Counted from the stretch's first letter, positions 1-11,430 are shown. The stretch: DNA of 64,000 nucleotides from Pseudescherichia vulneris NBRC 102420 (GCF_000759795.1 NZ_BBMZ01000008.1:310001-374000), one strand, 5' to 3'. The notes: a model not told the origin generated them from the letters alone. Numbers and translations: made by a program.

Positions 1-1014
1 CAGGCGTTGCGTAAGACCGCGGTGGGGCAGACCATCCAGATCGGCGGCGGCATCACCAAAGGTCTGGGAGCAGGCGCTAACCCGGAAGTCGGCCGCAATG
101 CCGCCGAAGAGGACCGTGAAGCACTGCGTGCAGCGCTTGACGGCGCAGACATGGTATTCATCGCCGCAGGTATGGGCGGGGGTACAGGCACAGGTGCTGC
201 TCCGGTAGTTGCCGAAGTGGCCAAAGATTTAGGTATTCTGACCGTTGCCGTCGTGACCAAGCCTTTCAACTTCGAAGGCAAGAAGCGTATGGCCTTTGCT
301 GAGCAGGGGATCACCGAGCTGTCCAAGCACGTTGACTCCCTGATCACCATCCCGAACGACAAGCTGCTGAAGGTGCTGGGTCGTGGTATCTCTCTGCTGG
401 ACGCCTTTGGCGCAGCCAACGACGTGCTGAAAGGCGCGGTTCAGGGCATCGCCGAGCTGATCACCCGTCCGGGCCTGATGAACGTCGACTTCGCCGACGT
501 GCGCACCGTGATGTCCGAAATGGGCTACGCGATGATGGGCTCCGGCGTGGCGAAAGGGGAAGATCGTGCGGAAGAGGCAGCCGAAATGGCTATCTCCAGC
601 CCGCTGCTGGAAGATATCGACCTCTCCGGCGCGCGTGGCGTCCTGGTCAACATTACGGCGGGCTTCGACTTGCGTCTGGACGAGTTTGAAACCGTGGGTA
701 ACACCATCCGTGCCTTTGCATCGGATAACGCCACCGTGGTTATCGGTACCTCTCTGGATCCAGAGATGAACGACGAGCTGCGTGTGACCGTTGTTGCCAC
801 CGGTATCGGTATGGACAAGCGTCCTGAAATTACCCTGGTGACCAACAAACAGCAGCAGCAGCCGGTGATGGATCGCTATCAGCAGCACGGTATGGCTCCG
901 CTGAGCCAGGAGCAGAAACCGGCCGCTAAAGTGGTTAATGATCCGACGCCGCAGACCGCAAAAGAGCCAGATTATCTCGATATTCCGGCGTTCTTGCGTA
1001 AGCAGGCTGACTAA
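1..1014 (+). CDS. ftsZ: Cell division protein FtsZ (3' part; start lies outside the window)
   Basis: FtsZ is the tubulin-like GTPase that polymerises into the Z ring at midcell. The frame is open from base 1 and about 46 N-terminal residues are missing compared with the usual ~383. The tubulin signature GMGGGTGTGAAP is visible, followed by the T7-loop region (NVDFADVRTVM). The C-terminal tail ends PDYLDIPAFLRKQAD, the conserved peptide that binds FtsA, ZipA and ZapD. The disordered linker holds a short glutamine run (KQQQQPVMD). zapD, encoding a partner of this tail, lies about 5 kb downstream. It is followed by lpxC, as at the end of the enterobacterial dcw cluster. Confidence 0.98.
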   Translation, partial: QALRKTAVGQTIQIGGGITKGLGAGANPEVGRNAAEEDREALRAALDGADMVFIAAGMGGGTGTGAAPVVAEVAKDLGILTVAVVTKPFNFEGKKRMAFAEQGITELSKHVDSLITIPNDKLLKVLGRGISLLDAFGAANDVLKGAVQGIAELITRPGLMNVDFADVRTVMSEMGYAMMGSGVAKGEDRAEEAAEMAISSPLLEDIDLSGARGVLVNITAGFDLRLDEFETVGNTIRAFASDNATVVIGTSLDPEMNDELRVTVVATGIGMDKRPEITLVTNKQQQQPVMDRYQQHGMAPLSQEQKPAAKVVNDPTPQTAKEPDYLDIPAFLRKQAD

Positions 1015-1075
1015 GAATTAGCTGGAAGTTGGGCATTGTCGCTCTTTGTGCTAAACTGGCCCGCCGGTTGTATAG

Positions 1076-2032
<957 letters not shown>

Positions 2033-2057
2033 TCCTCCAGACCGTTTAGTAAAAATT

Positions 2058-2106
2058 CGACTGGTTAACCTGGCACTCTCTCCGGTCAGGGGCGCCAGTC
2101 GTTTTT
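2058..2106 (+). terminator. Terminator-like hairpin between lpxC and secM
   Basis: CGACTGG near 2058 pairs with CCAGTCG ending at 2101, with an internal TGGC/GCCA pairing, and is followed by TTTTTG. It looks like a rho-independent terminator or attenuator after lpxC. Between it and secM (2107-2324) lies AT-rich DNA that probably holds the secM-secA promoter; I see no gene there. Confidence 0.6.
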
Positions 2107-2324
2107 GTTTCCAGGTTTTACCGTTTCTCTTCATATCCTCTGAAGCACAAATCTAAACGTCATTTACTGCTAAAAGCGGTGCGTTCGCTGTTTTCTTAAG
2201 CATTTTCACCCGGCTATGCCCCTCATTGTTACTGCCGTGTAGCGCCTTTAATGGTAATATTTGGTCGCAAAATAACGGATGTTGATGTGAATCGGGTAGG
2301 TTTAACCCATTAATGGTGGAGCAA

Positions 2325-2828
2325 GTGAGCGGATTACTGACGCGCTGGCGACAATTTGGCAGACGCTACTTCTGGCCGCATCTCTTTTTAGGGATGGTCG
2401 CGGCGAGTCTTGGCCTGCCCGCGCCCGGTACGCAGGATCGCCCCACCCAGCCTGAGAAGGCCACCGCCAGCAACCATAACCGTACCAGCCCGGTCAATTT
2501 CACCAGCCTTGCGCTGCTCGAAGCCAGCCGCCGTCCGACCTTTACCGTCGACTACTGGCACCAGCACGCCATTCGCACCGTCATTCGCCATCTCTCTTTT
2601 GCAATGACGCCCCAGGCGCTGTCGGTCGCCGAAGAGCCGCTGCCCGTTCGGGCGCAACATCTCGCCCTGCTGGATACGCTTAACGCCCTGCTGACGCAAG
2701 AGGGCAAGCCGCCGGTTATCGTCCGTCACCAGCCTGTCTCTACTGTTGAACCGCACGCTGCGTTTACCGTCGCCAGCTGGCTCGCGCAGGTGCAGGGGAT
2801 CCGCGCCGGACCTCAACGCCTCAGCTAA
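2325..2828 (+). CDS. secM: SecM, secretion monitor and translation-arrest regulator of secA
   Basis: SecM is an exported peptide whose nascent chain stalls the ribosome and so opens the secA ribosome-binding site when export is slow. I chose the GTG at 2325 (GTG AGC GGA, as in E. coli), preceded by GGTGGAG; an ATG 12 bases upstream is in frame. An N-terminal signal region ([20 protein letters not shown]) is visible. The arrest motif FxxxxW(I)xxxxGIRAGP appears as [17 protein letters not shown], so the residue after W is Leu, not Ile. The middle of the protein is diverged, as is usual. secA starts 58 bases after the stop. Confidence 0.95.
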   Translation: MSGLLTRWRQFGRRYFWPHLFLGMVAASLGLPAPGTQDRPTQPEKATASNHNRTSPVNFTSLALLEASRRPTFTVDYWHQHAIRTVIRHLSFAMTPQALSVAEEPLPVRAQHLALLDTLNALLTQEGKPPVIVRHQPVSTVEPHAAFTVASWLAQVQGIRAGPQRLS

Positions 2829-2886
2829 ATTAACCGTTTCAACACCTTAATTTATCTGCCCGTTTTGGGGCGTTTGAGAATTTATT

Positions 2887-5592
2887 ATGCTTATTAAACT
2901 GTTAACAAAAGTATTTGGTAGCCGCAACGATCGTACTCTGCGCCGGATGCGCAAGGCCGTCACCCTCATCAACAGCATGGAACCGGCCATGGAGAAGCTC
3001 AGCGATGACGAGCTGAAAGCCAAAACCGCCGAGTTCCGCGCCCGTCTTGAAAAAGGCGAGACCGTAGAGAGCCTGATCCCGGAAGCGTTCGCCGTGGTTC
3101 GCGAAGCAAGCAAGCGCGTGTTTGGCATGCGCCACTTTGACGTCCAGCTGCTGGGCGGGATGGTGCTTAACGATCGCTGCATCGCCGAGATGCGTACCGG
3201 TGAAGGTAAAACCCTGACCGCAACCCTGCCTGCCTACCTGAACGCCCTGAGCGGCAAAGGCGTGCACGTCGTTACCGTCAACGACTACCTCGCCCAGCGT
3301 GACGCCGAAAATAACCGTCCGCTGTTCGAATTCCTGGGTATGAGCGTAGGCGTCAACATGTCTGGCCTGCCTGCGCCAGCCAAGCGTGAAGCCTATGCCG
3401 CCGATATCACCTACGGCACCAACAACGAATACGGCTTTGACTACCTGCGTGACAACATGGCGTTCAGCCCGGAAGAGCGCGTTCAGCGTAAGCTGCACTA
3501 TGCGCTGGTGGATGAGGTTGACTCCATCCTGATCGACGAAGCCCGTACGCCGCTGATCATCTCCGGTCCGGCGGAAGACAGCTCCGACATGTACAAGCGC
3601 GTCAACAAAATCATCCCTAACCTGATCCGTCAGGAGAAAGAGGACTCTGATACCTTCCAGGGCGAAGGCCACTTCTCCGTGGACGAGAAAGCGCGTCAGG
3701 TTAACCTGACCGAGCGCGGACTGGTGCTGATTGAAGAGCTGCTGGTGCGAGAAGGCATCATGGACGAGGGTGAGTCGCTCTACTCTCCAGGCAACATCAT
3801 GCTGATGCACCACGTCACCGCTGCGCTGCGTGCCCACGTGCTCTTCACCCGCGACGTGGACTACATCGTGAAAGACGGCGAAGTCATCATCGTTGATGAA
3901 CACACCGGCCGTACCATGCAGGGTCGCCGCTGGTCCGATGGTCTGCACCAGGCCGTTGAGGCCAAAGAGGGCGTGGAGATCCAGAACGAGAACCAGACGC
4001 TGGCCTCCATCACCTTCCAGAACTACTTCCGCCTGTATGAGAAGCTGGCAGGCATGACCGGTACCGCCGATACCGAAGCGTTTGAGTTCAGCTCTATCTA
4101 CAAGCTGGACACCGTGGTGGTGCCGACCAACCGTCCGATGATCCGTAAGGATCTGCCGGACCTGGTCTACATGACCGAAGCGGAAAAAATTCAGGCCATC
4201 ATCGAAGACATTAAAGAGCGTACCGCCAACGGCCAGCCGGTGCTGGTGGGGACCATCTCTATCGAGAAATCTGAGGTGGTATCAAACGAGCTGACCAAAG
4301 CCGGTATCAAGCACAACGTTCTGAACGCCAAGTTCCACGCCAACGAAGCGGCAATCGTCGCCCAGGCGGGCTACCCGGCGGCGGTGACCATCGCCACCAA
4401 CATGGCCGGTCGTGGTACCGATATTATGCTCGGCGGTAGCTGGCAGGCAGAGGTTGCCGCCCTGCCGGAGCCGACCGCAGAGCAGATTGCGCAGATTAAA
4501 GCGGACTGGCAGGTGCGTCATGATGCCGTGCTGGCGTCCGGCGGTCTGCATATCATCGGTACCGAGCGCCATGAATCCCGCCGTATCGACAACCAGCTGC
4601 GCGGCCGTTCCGGTCGTCAGGGTGACGCGGGCTCCTCTCGCTTCTACCTGTCGATGGAAGATGCCCTGATGCGTATCTTCGCCTCCGACCGCGTCTCCAA
4701 CATGATGCGCAAGCTGGGGATGAAGCCGGGCGAAGCGATCGAGCACCCATGGGTGACCAAAGCTATCGCCAACGCCCAGCGTAAGGTTGAGAGCCGCAAC
4801 TTCGACATTCGTAAACAGCTGCTGGAGTATGATGACGTAGCCAACGACCAGCGCCGCGCGATCTACACCCAGCGTAACGAACTGCTGGACGTGAGCGACG
4901 TGAGCGAAACCATTGCCAGCATCCGCGAAGACGTCTTCAAGGCGACCATCGACGGACATATTCCGCCGCAGTCGCTGGAGGAGATGTGGGACATCCCTGG
5001 CCTGCAGGAGCGTCTGAAGAACGATTTCGATCTCGACCTGCCGATTGCCGAGTGGCTGGACAAAGAGCCGGATCTGCATGAAGAGATGCTTCGCGAGCGT
5101 ATTATGCAGAGCGCCGTAGAGGTGTATCAGCGTAAAGAAGAAGTCGTCGGTGCCGAGATGATGCGCCACTTCGAAAAAGGCGTCATGCTGCAAACGCTCG
5201 ACTCCCTGTGGAAAGAGCACCTGGCGGCGATGGACTACCTGCGTCAGGGTATCCACCTGCGCGGCTATGCGCAGAAGGATCCGAAGCAGGAGTACAAGCG
5301 CGAGTCCTTCGCTATGTTTGCCGCGATGCTTGAATCACTGAAGTATGAAGTGATCAGCACCCTGTCAAAAGTACAGGTGCGGATGCCGGAAGAGGTGGAG
5401 GAGATGGAGCAGCAGCGTCGTGAAGAGGCAGAGCGCCTGGCTCAGATGCAGCAGCTTAGCCACCAGTCCGACGACGCGCAGGCCGCGGCCGATTTGGCGG
5501 AGCAATCCGGCGAGCGTAAAGTGGGTCGTAACGACCCGTGCCCGTGCGGCTCCGGTAAAAAGTACAAACAGTGCCACGGCCGTCTGAGCTAA
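2887..5592 (+). CDS. secA: Preprotein translocase ATPase SecA
   Basis: SecA is the motor ATPase that drives unfolded preproteins through SecYEG. All expected parts are present over 901 residues: Walker A ([14 protein letters not shown]), the [15 protein letters not shown] Walker B region, the preprotein cross-linking domain, NBD2 motifs ([23 protein letters not shown]) and the C-terminal zinc domain [14 protein letters not shown] that contacts SecB and the ribosome. It is translationally coupled to secM through the arrest mechanism. A strong terminator follows within 25 bases of the stop. Confidence 0.99.
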   Translation: MLIKLLTKVFGSRNDRTLRRMRKAVTLINSMEPAMEKLSDDELKAKTAEFRARLEKGETVESLIPEAFAVVREASKRVFGMRHFDVQLLGGMVLNDRCIAEMRTGEGKTLTATLPAYLNALSGKGVHVVTVNDYLAQRDAENNRPLFEFLGMSVGVNMSGLPAPAKREAYAADITYGTNNEYGFDYLRDNMAFSPEERVQRKLHYALVDEVDSILIDEARTPLIISGPAEDSSDMYKRVNKIIPNLIRQEKEDSDTFQGEGHFSVDEKARQVNLTERGLVLIEELLVREGIMDEGESLYSPGNIMLMHHVTAALRAHVLFTRDVDYIVKDGEVIIVDEHTGRTMQGRRWSDGLHQAVEAKEGVEIQNENQTLASITFQNYFRLYEKLAGMTGTADTEAFEFSSIYKLDTVVVPTNRPMIRKDLPDLVYMTEAEKIQAIIEDIKERTANGQPVLVGTISIEKSEVVSNELTKAGIKHNVLNAKFHANEAAIVAQAGYPAAVTIATNMAGRGTDIMLGGSWQAEVAALPEPTAEQIAQIKADWQVRHDAVLASGGLHIIGTERHESRRIDNQLRGRSGRQGDAGSSRFYLSMEDALMRIFASDRVSNMMRKLGMKPGEAIEHPWVTKAIANAQRKVESRNFDIRKQLLEYDDVANDQRRAIYTQRNELLDVSDVSETIASIREDVFKATIDGHIPPQSLEEMWDIPGLQERLKNDFDLDLPIAEWLDKEPDLHEEMLRERIMQSAVEVYQRKEEVVGAEMMRHFEKGVMLQTLDSLWKEHLAAMDYLRQGIHLRGYAQKDPKQEYKRESFAMFAAMLESLKYEVISTLSKVQVRMPEEVEEMEQQRREEAERLAQMQQLSHQSDDAQAAADLAEQSGERKVGRNDPCPCGSGKKYKQCHGRLS

Positions 5593-5613
5593 ACGCAACC
5601 CAATAAAAAACAA

Positions 5614-5637
5614 AGGCGCAGATTCTGCGCCTTTTTT
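5614..5637 (+). terminator. Rho-independent terminator after secA
   Basis: GGCGCAGA-TTCTGCGCC hairpin followed by TTTTTT. It sits between secA and mutT, so mutT is probably expressed partly by read-through. Confidence 0.9.
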
Positions 5638-5651
5638 ATGGAGCCAATCTG

Positions 5652-6041
5652 ATGAAAGTATTGAATATCGCCGCCGGGATCATTCGCAATCCGCAGGGCG
5701 AAATCTTTATTACCCAGCGTGCCGCCGACGCGCACATGGCCAATAAGAAAGAGTTTCCCGGCGGCAAGATTGAAGCTGGCGAAACTCCGGAGCAGGCGCT
5801 GGCGCGCGAGCTGGACGAGGAGGTCGGTATCACCGTCACCTCCGCGCAGCTGTTTGAGAAGCTGGATTACCAGTATCCAGAGCTGCACATTACGCTGTGG
5901 TTCTACCTGGTCGAAGGCTGGGAAGGGGAGCCGTGGGGCAAAGAGGGTCAACCGGGAGATTGGCTGATGCCACAGGCGCTGAACGCGGACGATTTTCCAC
6001 CCGCGAACCAGCCGATTGTCGCCCGCTTACGCGGCGAGTAG
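5652..6041 (+). CDS. mutT: 8-oxo-dGTP diphosphatase MutT
   Basis: MutT hydrolyses 8-oxo-dGTP and so prevents A:T to C:G transversions. It is 129 residues long, as in E. coli. The Nudix box Gx5Ex7REUxEExGU is complete at about residues 37-59 (GGKIEAGETPEQ, then RELDEEVGI). The N-terminal strand MKVLNIAAGIIRNPQGEIF is typical. The gene is last in the secM-secA-mutT unit and is followed by a REP element. Confidence 0.97.
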   Translation: MKVLNIAAGIIRNPQGEIFITQRAADAHMANKKEFPGGKIEAGETPEQALARELDEEVGITVTSAQLFEKLDYQYPELHITLWFYLVEGWEGEPWGKEGQPGDWLMPQALNADDFPPANQPIVARLRGE

Positions 6042-6055
6042 GTTTTAGCGTAGTT

Positions 6056-6092
6056 TGTAGGCCCGGTAAGCGTAGCGCCACCGGGCAATTAA
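6056..6092. repeat. REP (repetitive extragenic palindrome) element
   Basis: Contains GTAGGCCCGGTAAGCGTAG with CGCCACCGGGC forming the imperfect hairpin typical of enterobacterial REP units. It lies in the convergent gap between mutT and yacG. Confidence 0.8.
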
Positions 6093-6096
6093 CGGC

Positions 6097-6294
6097 TTAA
6101 GGCTGTTTATCCTCGCTCCAGCCATCGCTGTCGGAGAGATCGCCCTCGCTGGGGATACGCTTCTCTTCTGCGGCCCATTCGCCTAAATCAATAAGCTGGC
6201 AGCGCTTAGAGCAGAACGGGCGAAACGGGCTGCTCTCGTTCCAGATCACTTTCCGGCCGCAGGTTGGGCAGTTTACAACGGTTGCTTCAGACAT
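6097..6294 (-). CDS. yacG: DNA gyrase inhibitor YacG (zinc protein)
   Basis: YacG is a small zinc protein that binds GyrB and inhibits gyrase in E. coli. The 65-residue protein has the Cys4 site CPTCGRKV...[17 protein letters not shown], followed by an acidic C-terminal tail. Two ATGs are in tandem; I prefer the second (6294) because AGGAG then lies about five bases away. It follows zapD and coaE in the same direction, with short gaps, as in related genomes. Confidence 0.95.
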   Translation of the reverse strand: MSEATVVNCPTCGRKVIWNESSPFRPFCSKRCQLIDLGEWAAEEKRIPSEGDLSDSDGWSEDKQP

Positions 6295-6303
6295 CATTAC
6301 TCC

Positions 6304-7047
6304 TTAACAGCAGGCCAGGCCAAAATCGAGACGCTCGGGCACGTGGCCGTTTTCACTGTCCAGCGGCATAAAGCGGATGGCAAAGCGGCTCTTATGCCCG
6401 GAGATTTGCGGATAGAGCTGGTCGGCAAGCGTGAGCTCCAGACGCAGCAGATCGGCATCGTCACCGTTATCCTGGTAAAAGCCGTTCAGGCTGGTCTGCT
6501 TACGGAAGGGGGCAGAGTTGCGGATCAGGTCGAGGATCAGCGTCAGGGTCTGGGTCAGCGGCTGGAGGCTCTCCAGCCAGACGGCAACCTGCTCATCGCG
6601 CTGGGACTGAGGGGCATAAAGCCACAGGTGCAGCGTCGGCAGGTCAAAGCTGCAGCAGCCGCCAGGAATAGAGAGACGCTGGCGCACCAGGCCAATCAGC
6701 CGCTCTTCACGCAGCAGCTGCCCCACACGCGGGGCGGCCATCAGCGTGCTGCTGCTCTGCTTAAGCTGGTCGCGCACCGCATCAATACGGCTCTGGTCGA
6801 CGCCAGGCACTTCTACCCACGCTTTCAGCTTACGCTGCTGGCGCTCAAGCTCTTTCAGCAGTTCGGTGCGGATATCGCCGCGTTCGAACACGTCAAGCAG
6901 GTCTCCGGCGTTACGAAAAAAGTGTAAGGCGTCAGCGTGATCGTTGACAGGGAGCCGGGCCTTGAGCTGCTGGAGCAAAAATTCAATGCGCAGCCAGGTG
7001 CGCATCTTTTCATTGAGCGGGTGTTCAAAAAGGACGTGGGTCTGCAT
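6304..7047 (-). CDS. zapD: Cell division protein ZapD
   Basis: ZapD (formerly YacF) cross-links FtsZ filaments by binding the FtsZ C-terminal tail. It is 247 residues and begins [20 protein letters not shown] as in other enterobacteria. An N-terminal helical domain and a C-terminal beta domain can be inferred from the family. Its start overlaps the coaE stop (shared base region at 7047), so the two are translationally coupled. Confidence 0.96.
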   Translation of the reverse strand: MQTHVLFEHPLNEKMRTWLRIEFLLQQLKARLPVNDHADALHFFRNAGDLLDVFERGDIRTELLKELERQQRKLKAWVEVPGVDQSRIDAVRDQLKQSSSTLMAAPRVGQLLREERLIGLVRQRLSIPGGCCSFDLPTLHLWLYAPQSQRDEQVAVWLESLQPLTQTLTLILDLIRNSAPFRKQTSLNGFYQDNGDDADLLRLELTLADQLYPQISGHKSRFAIRFMPLDSENGHVPERLDFGLACC

Positions 7048-7667
7048 TACGGTTTTTCCTGTGATACGACCTGGGAAGCGTAGCGTAGGTACGCCTCATG
7101 CAGGCGGGCAACATCCGATGCAACGGCATCTGGTGCGCCATTATTGTCAATAACGTCATCCGCGACGGCAAGGCGGGCTTCTCGCGTGGCCTGAGCGGCA
7201 AGAATATGCTCAGCGTGCTCACGCGTAACGCCATCGCGCGCCATCGTGCGGGAAATTTGTGTCTCCGGAGAGACGTCAACCACCAGAACCCGATCGGCTT
7301 TGGTGTGCAGCTGGTTCTCCACCAGCAGCGGTACCACCCACAGCACGTAGGGCGATGTCGCCCCGGCAATCTGCCGCTGGGTCTCCTCGTGGATCAGGGG
7401 GTGGAGTAGGGCGTTAAGCCAGCGTTTGTCGTCTGGCGAGGCGAAAATGCGTTCACGCAGCAGGCGGCGGTTAAGCGTGCCGTCCGGCTGGATCGTCTCT
7501 GGCCCAAAATGGGCCGCGATTGCGCGTAGGGCAGGAGCGCCAGGCTCTACGACCTGGCGGGCAATGACATCAGCATCAACGACGCTAACCCCGTTTTTCA
7601 GGAATTCGTTGGCAATCGTACTTTTCCCGCTGCCTATTCCCCCGGTTAAGGCGACCGTATACCCCAT
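7047..7667 (-). CDS. coaE: Dephospho-CoA kinase
   Basis: CoaE phosphorylates dephospho-CoA in the last step of CoA synthesis. The P-loop GGIGSGKST is close to the N-terminus and [14 protein letters not shown] follows. I chose the ATG at 7667 ([12 protein letters not shown]), which gives 206 residues, the E. coli length; an in-frame ATG 33 bases upstream would add an unrelated leader. It is the first gene of the coaE-zapD-yacG unit. Confidence 0.96.
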   Translation of the reverse strand: MGYTVALTGGIGSGKSTIANEFLKNGVSVVDADVIARQVVEPGAPALRAIAAHFGPETIQPDGTLNRRLLRERIFASPDDKRWLNALLHPLIHEETQRQIAGATSPYVLWVVPLLVENQLHTKADRVLVVDVSPETQISRTMARDGVTREHAEHILAAQATREARLAVADDVIDNNGAPDAVASDVARLHEAYLRYASQVVSQEKP

Positions 7668-7929
7668 AACGCAAAATCCCAGACTGCTCTGCCAGCTCAC
7701 GAGCTCTTGATTTATTTATTTCACAAATCAAAAGGTTATAATTTGTACGGAAAACGAAACGTTCAATAATCCGGACCCCGCCCATTCGGCAGGTAAATTT
7801 ATAGGATTGTAGCGTAAAAAAAGAGAATTTCGCAGTCTTGCGGACTCCTATTTAGTGCGTATGATAGCGTCACTGGAGTTGTGTGTTAGCTCGTATGCGT
7901 TAGTCGCCATTAACCCCAGGAATCCGTTC
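7668..7929. promoter_or_regulatory. Divergent promoter region coaE / guaC
   Basis: About 260 bases between two divergent starts. AT-rich stretches (for example around 7710-7745 and 7795-7830) are suitable for promoters in both directions. I see no gene here. In E. coli guaC is induced by GMP and responds to cAMP-CRP and PurR; I could not assign those sites with confidence. Confidence 0.4.
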
Positions 7930-8973
7930 ATGCGTATTGAAGAAGATCTGAAATTAGGCTTTAAAGACGTTCTTATCCGCCCTAAGCGCTCTACCCTCAA
8001 AAGTCGTTCTGATGTCCAGCTAGAACGCGAATATACCTTTAAGCACTCTGGCATGACCTGGTCTGGCGTTCCTGTAATGGCAGCGAACATGGATACCGTA
8101 GGCACCTTCGCGATGGCGAAAGCGCTGGCGGCGTTCGATATCCTGACCGCCGTGCACAAACACTACTCCGTTGAAGAGTGGAAAGCCTTTGTTGATGCAG
8201 AGTCCGCTGACGTGCTGAAACACGTGATGGTATCAACCGGTACCTCCGACGCTGACTTTGAAAAGACCAAGCAGATCCTCGACGCCAGTCCGGCGCTGGG
8301 CTTTATCTGTATTGACGTTGCTAACGGTTACTCCGAGCACTTCGTGCAGTTCGTGACTAAAGCGCGTGCGGCGTGGCCGACGAAAACCATCTGTGCCGGT
8401 AACGTCGTAACGGGCGAAATGTGTGAAGAGCTGATCCTCGCCGGGGCAGATATCGTCAAGGTCGGCATCGGCCCAGGCTCTGTCTGCACCACGCGCGTGA
8501 AAACTGGCGTCGGCTATCCGCAGCTCTCTGCGGTGATCGAGTGTGCCGATGCGGCCCACGGTCTCGGCGGCCAGATCGTCAGCGACGGCGGCTGTACCGT
8601 ACCGGGCGACGTGGCAAAAGCCTTTGGCGGCGGCGCGGACTTCGTGATGCTGGGCGGCATGCTGGCCGGTCATGAAGAGAGCGGCGGCACCGTCGTTGAC
8701 GAGAACGGTGAAAAATTCATGCTTTTCTACGGCATGAGCTCCGAGTCAGCAATGAACCGTCACGTTGGCGGCGTTGCAGGCTACCGCGCGGCGGAAGGGA
8801 AAACCGTTAAGCTGGCCCTGCGCGGCCCGGTTGAGAATACCGCGCGTGATATCCTTGGCGGCCTGCGTTCAGCCTGCACCTATGTCGGGGCTTCCCGCCT
8901 GAAAGAGCTGACCAAGCGCACCACCTTTATTCGCGTCGCCGAGCAGGAAAACCGCGTTTTCAATAGCCTCTGA
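7930..8973 (+). CDS. guaC: GMP reductase
   Basis: GuaC converts GMP to IMP with NADPH for purine salvage. The 347-residue TIM-barrel enzyme starts [21 protein letters not shown] at 7930, preceded by AGGA at a good distance; an in-frame ATG at 7855 would add 25 residues with no family support. The active-site cysteine is in [15 protein letters not shown], the phosphate-binding loop is [10 protein letters not shown], and the C-terminal [11 protein letters not shown] is typical. It converges on hofC. Confidence 0.98.
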   Translation: MRIEEDLKLGFKDVLIRPKRSTLKSRSDVQLEREYTFKHSGMTWSGVPVMAANMDTVGTFAMAKALAAFDILTAVHKHYSVEEWKAFVDAESADVLKHVMVSTGTSDADFEKTKQILDASPALGFICIDVANGYSEHFVQFVTKARAAWPTKTICAGNVVTGEMCEELILAGADIVKVGIGPGSVCTTRVKTGVGYPQLSAVIECADAAHGLGGQIVSDGGCTVPGDVAKAFGGGADFVMLGGMLAGHEESGGTVVDENGEKFMLFYGMSSESAMNRHVGGVAGYRAAEGKTVKLALRGPVENTARDILGGLRSACTYVGASRLKELTKRTTFIRVAEQENRVFNSL

Positions 8974-8980
8974 TGCCTGT

Positions 8981-9004
8981 GCTGGCGCGGTTCGCTGCGC
9001 CAGC
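8981..9004. terminator. Hairpin between convergent guaC and hofC
   Basis: GCTGGCGC at 8981-8988 pairs with GCGCCAGC at 8997-9004, with a T-rich stretch after it. It probably ends guaC transcription. Confidence 0.7.
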
Positions 9005-9017
9005 TTCTCTTCTGTTT

Positions 9018-10220
9018 TTATCCCATTCCGCTCATCGCATCCCCCAGATGAAAAATCGGCAAATACATGGCGACGATCAGCGTTCCGATGATAACCCCGG
9101 TCACCACCAGCATCAGCGGCTCCAGCAGCGTGGCCAGGCTATCTGCCTGCTGCTGCGTCAGCTCGCTATGGTGGCGGGCAAGGTTGTCGAGCATGGTATC
9201 GAGCGCTCCCGAAGCCTCACCGGTCTGCACCAGCTGAATGCACAGGGCGCTAAACTGCCCGCTGTTTTTTAGCGCCGCCCAGATGGGCGTTCCCTGCGCG
9301 ATCTCCTGATGGATATGATGGATCGCTTCGCGCCAGTGAGGGCAGGTCAAGGTTGCCTCGACGCTCTCCAGCCCCTGTAAAAAGGCAATACCCGCCCGCT
9401 GGGTGAGGGCCAACACGGTAAATATCTGGCTAAGCTTCTGGCCTCGCACCAGCCCACCGACGACCGGGATGCTCAGTAGCAGCCGCTGCCGATAGCGCAG
9501 CCACGGCGGGTGTTTGCGCAGGGCAAATCCGCTGGCGGCAAGAAGCAGGGTTGCCGCCAGCATCCAGGGTCCAGCGCGGGTAATCAGCCCCGAGAGCGCC
9601 ATGACGCCACGGGTGAGTGCCGGCAGCGGTGTATTGAATGTCCGGTAGATGGCAGCGAACTCGGGCAGCACCAGCAGGATCATCGCCAGCGTTACCGCTA
9701 CGGCCAGGGACAGAACGATCAGCGGGTAGCGCAGCGCCTTTTTGACCTTACCGGCCAGCGCTAGCTGGGTTTTCTGCTGGGCGGCAAGCTGGAAGCAGCA
9801 CTCATCCAACGCGCCGGTCAGCTCCCCGGTGTGGATCATGGCGATATAGATCGGCGGAAAGGCGTCCGGCCAGCGGCGCATGGCCGCAGAGAGCGCGGTG
9901 CCCTGGGCAAGATCCTCCGCCAGGCTTTGCAGCAGCGCCTGCCACTGGCGTACCGGGTGCTGACGGGAGAGCATCAGCAGCGCATCGGGCAGGGTCAGGC
10001 CCGCCTTGAGCAGCGTTGCCAGCTGGTGCACGACCTCGCAGCGGTGTGTCCCGCGCCAGGCTGCCGTTCGAACCGCGCTGCGCCGGAGAGCTAGAATAAA
10101 GATCTGCTCAGCTTGCAGCGCATCGGCGACGGCCAGACGATCTGCCCCCCAGCGTGCCCCTTCACAGCGCTGGCCTGATTCATCAAGGCCCCGCCAGTGC
10201 CAGAGCTGTTTAGCCTGCAT
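9018..10220 (-). CDS. hofC: Type IV pilus/competence inner-membrane platform protein HofC (GspF/PilC family)
   Basis: HofC is the PilC/GspF-like polytopic platform that works with the assembly ATPase and the prepilin. I chose MQAKQLWHWRG at 10220 (400 residues, E. coli length). Two T2SSF domains can be seen, each with the conserved helical bundle and hydrophobic segments (LVVTGVIIGTLIVAMYLPIF at the end). The start overlaps the hofB stop by about 10 bases. With ppdD split upstream, this operon has probably lost its normal promoter and its substrate. Confidence 0.93.
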   Translation of the reverse strand: MQAKQLWHWRGLDESGQRCEGARWGADRLAVADALQAEQIFILALRRSAVRTAAWRGTHRCEVVHQLATLLKAGLTLPDALLMLSRQHPVRQWQALLQSLAEDLAQGTALSAAMRRWPDAFPPIYIAMIHTGELTGALDECCFQLAAQQKTQLALAGKVKKALRYPLIVLSLAVAVTLAMILLVLPEFAAIYRTFNTPLPALTRGVMALSGLITRAGPWMLAATLLLAASGFALRKHPPWLRYRQRLLLSIPVVGGLVRGQKLSQIFTVLALTQRAGIAFLQGLESVEATLTCPHWREAIHHIHQEIAQGTPIWAALKNSGQFSALCIQLVQTGEASGALDTMLDNLARHHSELTQQQADSLATLLEPLMLVVTGVIIGTLIVAMYLPIFHLGDAMSGMG

Positions 10221-11421
10221 GGGGCATCCCCAGCACCCGCAGCAGCTCCTCAAGGGTGGTTAACCCCTGCTCAATGGCAAGACAGCCGTGTTCAAATAGG
10301 GTGAGCATACCCTCCTGGCTCGCCTGCTGCTCAATGCGCTCAGCAGGCTCGCCGCTGGCAATGGCCTGACGCAGGGTGCGGTTGACGCTCAGCACCTCAA
10401 AGAGCGCGACTCTGCCGCAGAAGCCGTGGTAGCACGCTTCACAGCCGATGGCCTGCCAGTGGGGCAGAGCGCGGGGCCACAGGCCTGGCGGCAGGGTAAC
10501 ATCCTCCAAATGTTGGCGACGACAGTGCGGGCAGAGCTTACGCACCAGCCGCTGTGCCACCACCAGCGAGAGCGCAGAGGCGATCATCCAGCGCGCAACG
10601 CCCATCTGGGCGATCCTTACCAGCGCTTCGCTGGTCGAGCTGGTGTGCAGGGTAGTGAGCACCAGGTGACCGGTCTGGGAGGCTTTGATAGCAATCTCCG
10701 CCGTTTCGCCATCGCGGATCTCGCCCACCATGATGATGTCCGGATCCTGGCGCAGCAGCGCCCGCAGTACGCTGTGGAAGTGCAGCCCCGCCCGGGGGTT
10801 GATCTGCGTCTGGTTTAGCCCTTCCAGCGGGATCTCTACCGGATCCTCTACGCTGCAAATATTGACTTCGGGCAGGTTGCGCGCCGCCAGCGCGCTGTAG
10901 AGCGTCACGGTTTTGCCGCTGCCCGTGGGTCCGGTAACCAGCATCAGCCCCTGCGGTCTGGCAAGCGCCGTTTGAAAGTGAGCCAGCTGCGTCGGCTCCA
11001 TGCCCAGCGCAGCGAGATCCAGCGGCTGGTTCACCTGATGCAGCAGGCGCAGGACGATCTTCTCCCCGTGGCGACAGGGCAGCGTGGCGATACGAAACGA
11101 GATCGCTCTGCCGGAGAGCGTAACCGTAAACTGTCCATCCTGCGGCAGACGCCGCTCGGCGATGTCCAGGCTGCCCAGCACCTTCAGGCGTGCCGTCAAC
11201 GTCTTTGCGCTCTCCCGTGCCAGAGAGGGAAGGGCATGGAGTACGCCGTCAATGCGTAGCCGAATGCGGTAGTGATCCTCCCCCGGCTCAAAATGGATGT
11301 CGGACGCCCGCTGCGCCAGCGCCTGCTGGAGCGTCTGGTTAAGCAGCTCAACCACGGAGGTGCTGCCCTCGCTGACGGCAGGCAAATGACTCTGCGCAGC
11401 GAACGATGCGGGGATATCCAT
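10210..11421 (-). CDS. hofB: Type IV pilus/competence assembly ATPase HofB (GspE/PilB family), short N-terminus
   Basis: HofB is the hexameric ATPase that powers pilin polymerisation. Walker A GPTGSGKTVTLYSAL, the Asp box, Walker B (DPDIIMVGEIRDGETAEIA), the His box and the tetracysteine zinc site (CPHC with CEAC) are intact. The start at 11421 has a strong AGGAGG. At 403 residues it is about 58 shorter than E. coli HofB: the first residues match, but most of the N-terminal regulatory domain is absent. It sits 10 bases after the ppdD stop. Confidence 0.93.
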   Translation of the reverse strand: MDIPASFAAQSHLPAVSEGSTSVVELLNQTLQQALAQRASDIHFEPGEDHYRIRLRIDGVLHALPSLARESAKTLTARLKVLGSLDIAERRLPQDGQFTVTLSGRAISFRIATLPCRHGEKIVLRLLHQVNQPLDLAALGMEPTQLAHFQTALARPQGLMLVTGPTGSGKTVTLYSALAARNLPEVNICSVEDPVEIPLEGLNQTQINPRAGLHFHSVLRALLRQDPDIIMVGEIRDGETAEIAIKASQTGHLVLTTLHTSSTSEALVRIAQMGVARWMIASALSLVVAQRLVRKLCPHCRRQHLEDVTLPPGLWPRALPHWQAIGCEACYHGFCGRVALFEVLSVNRTLRQAIASGEPAERIEQQASQEGMLTLFEHGCLAIEQGLTTLEELLRVLGMPHAG

Positions 11422-11430
11422 ATTCCCTCC

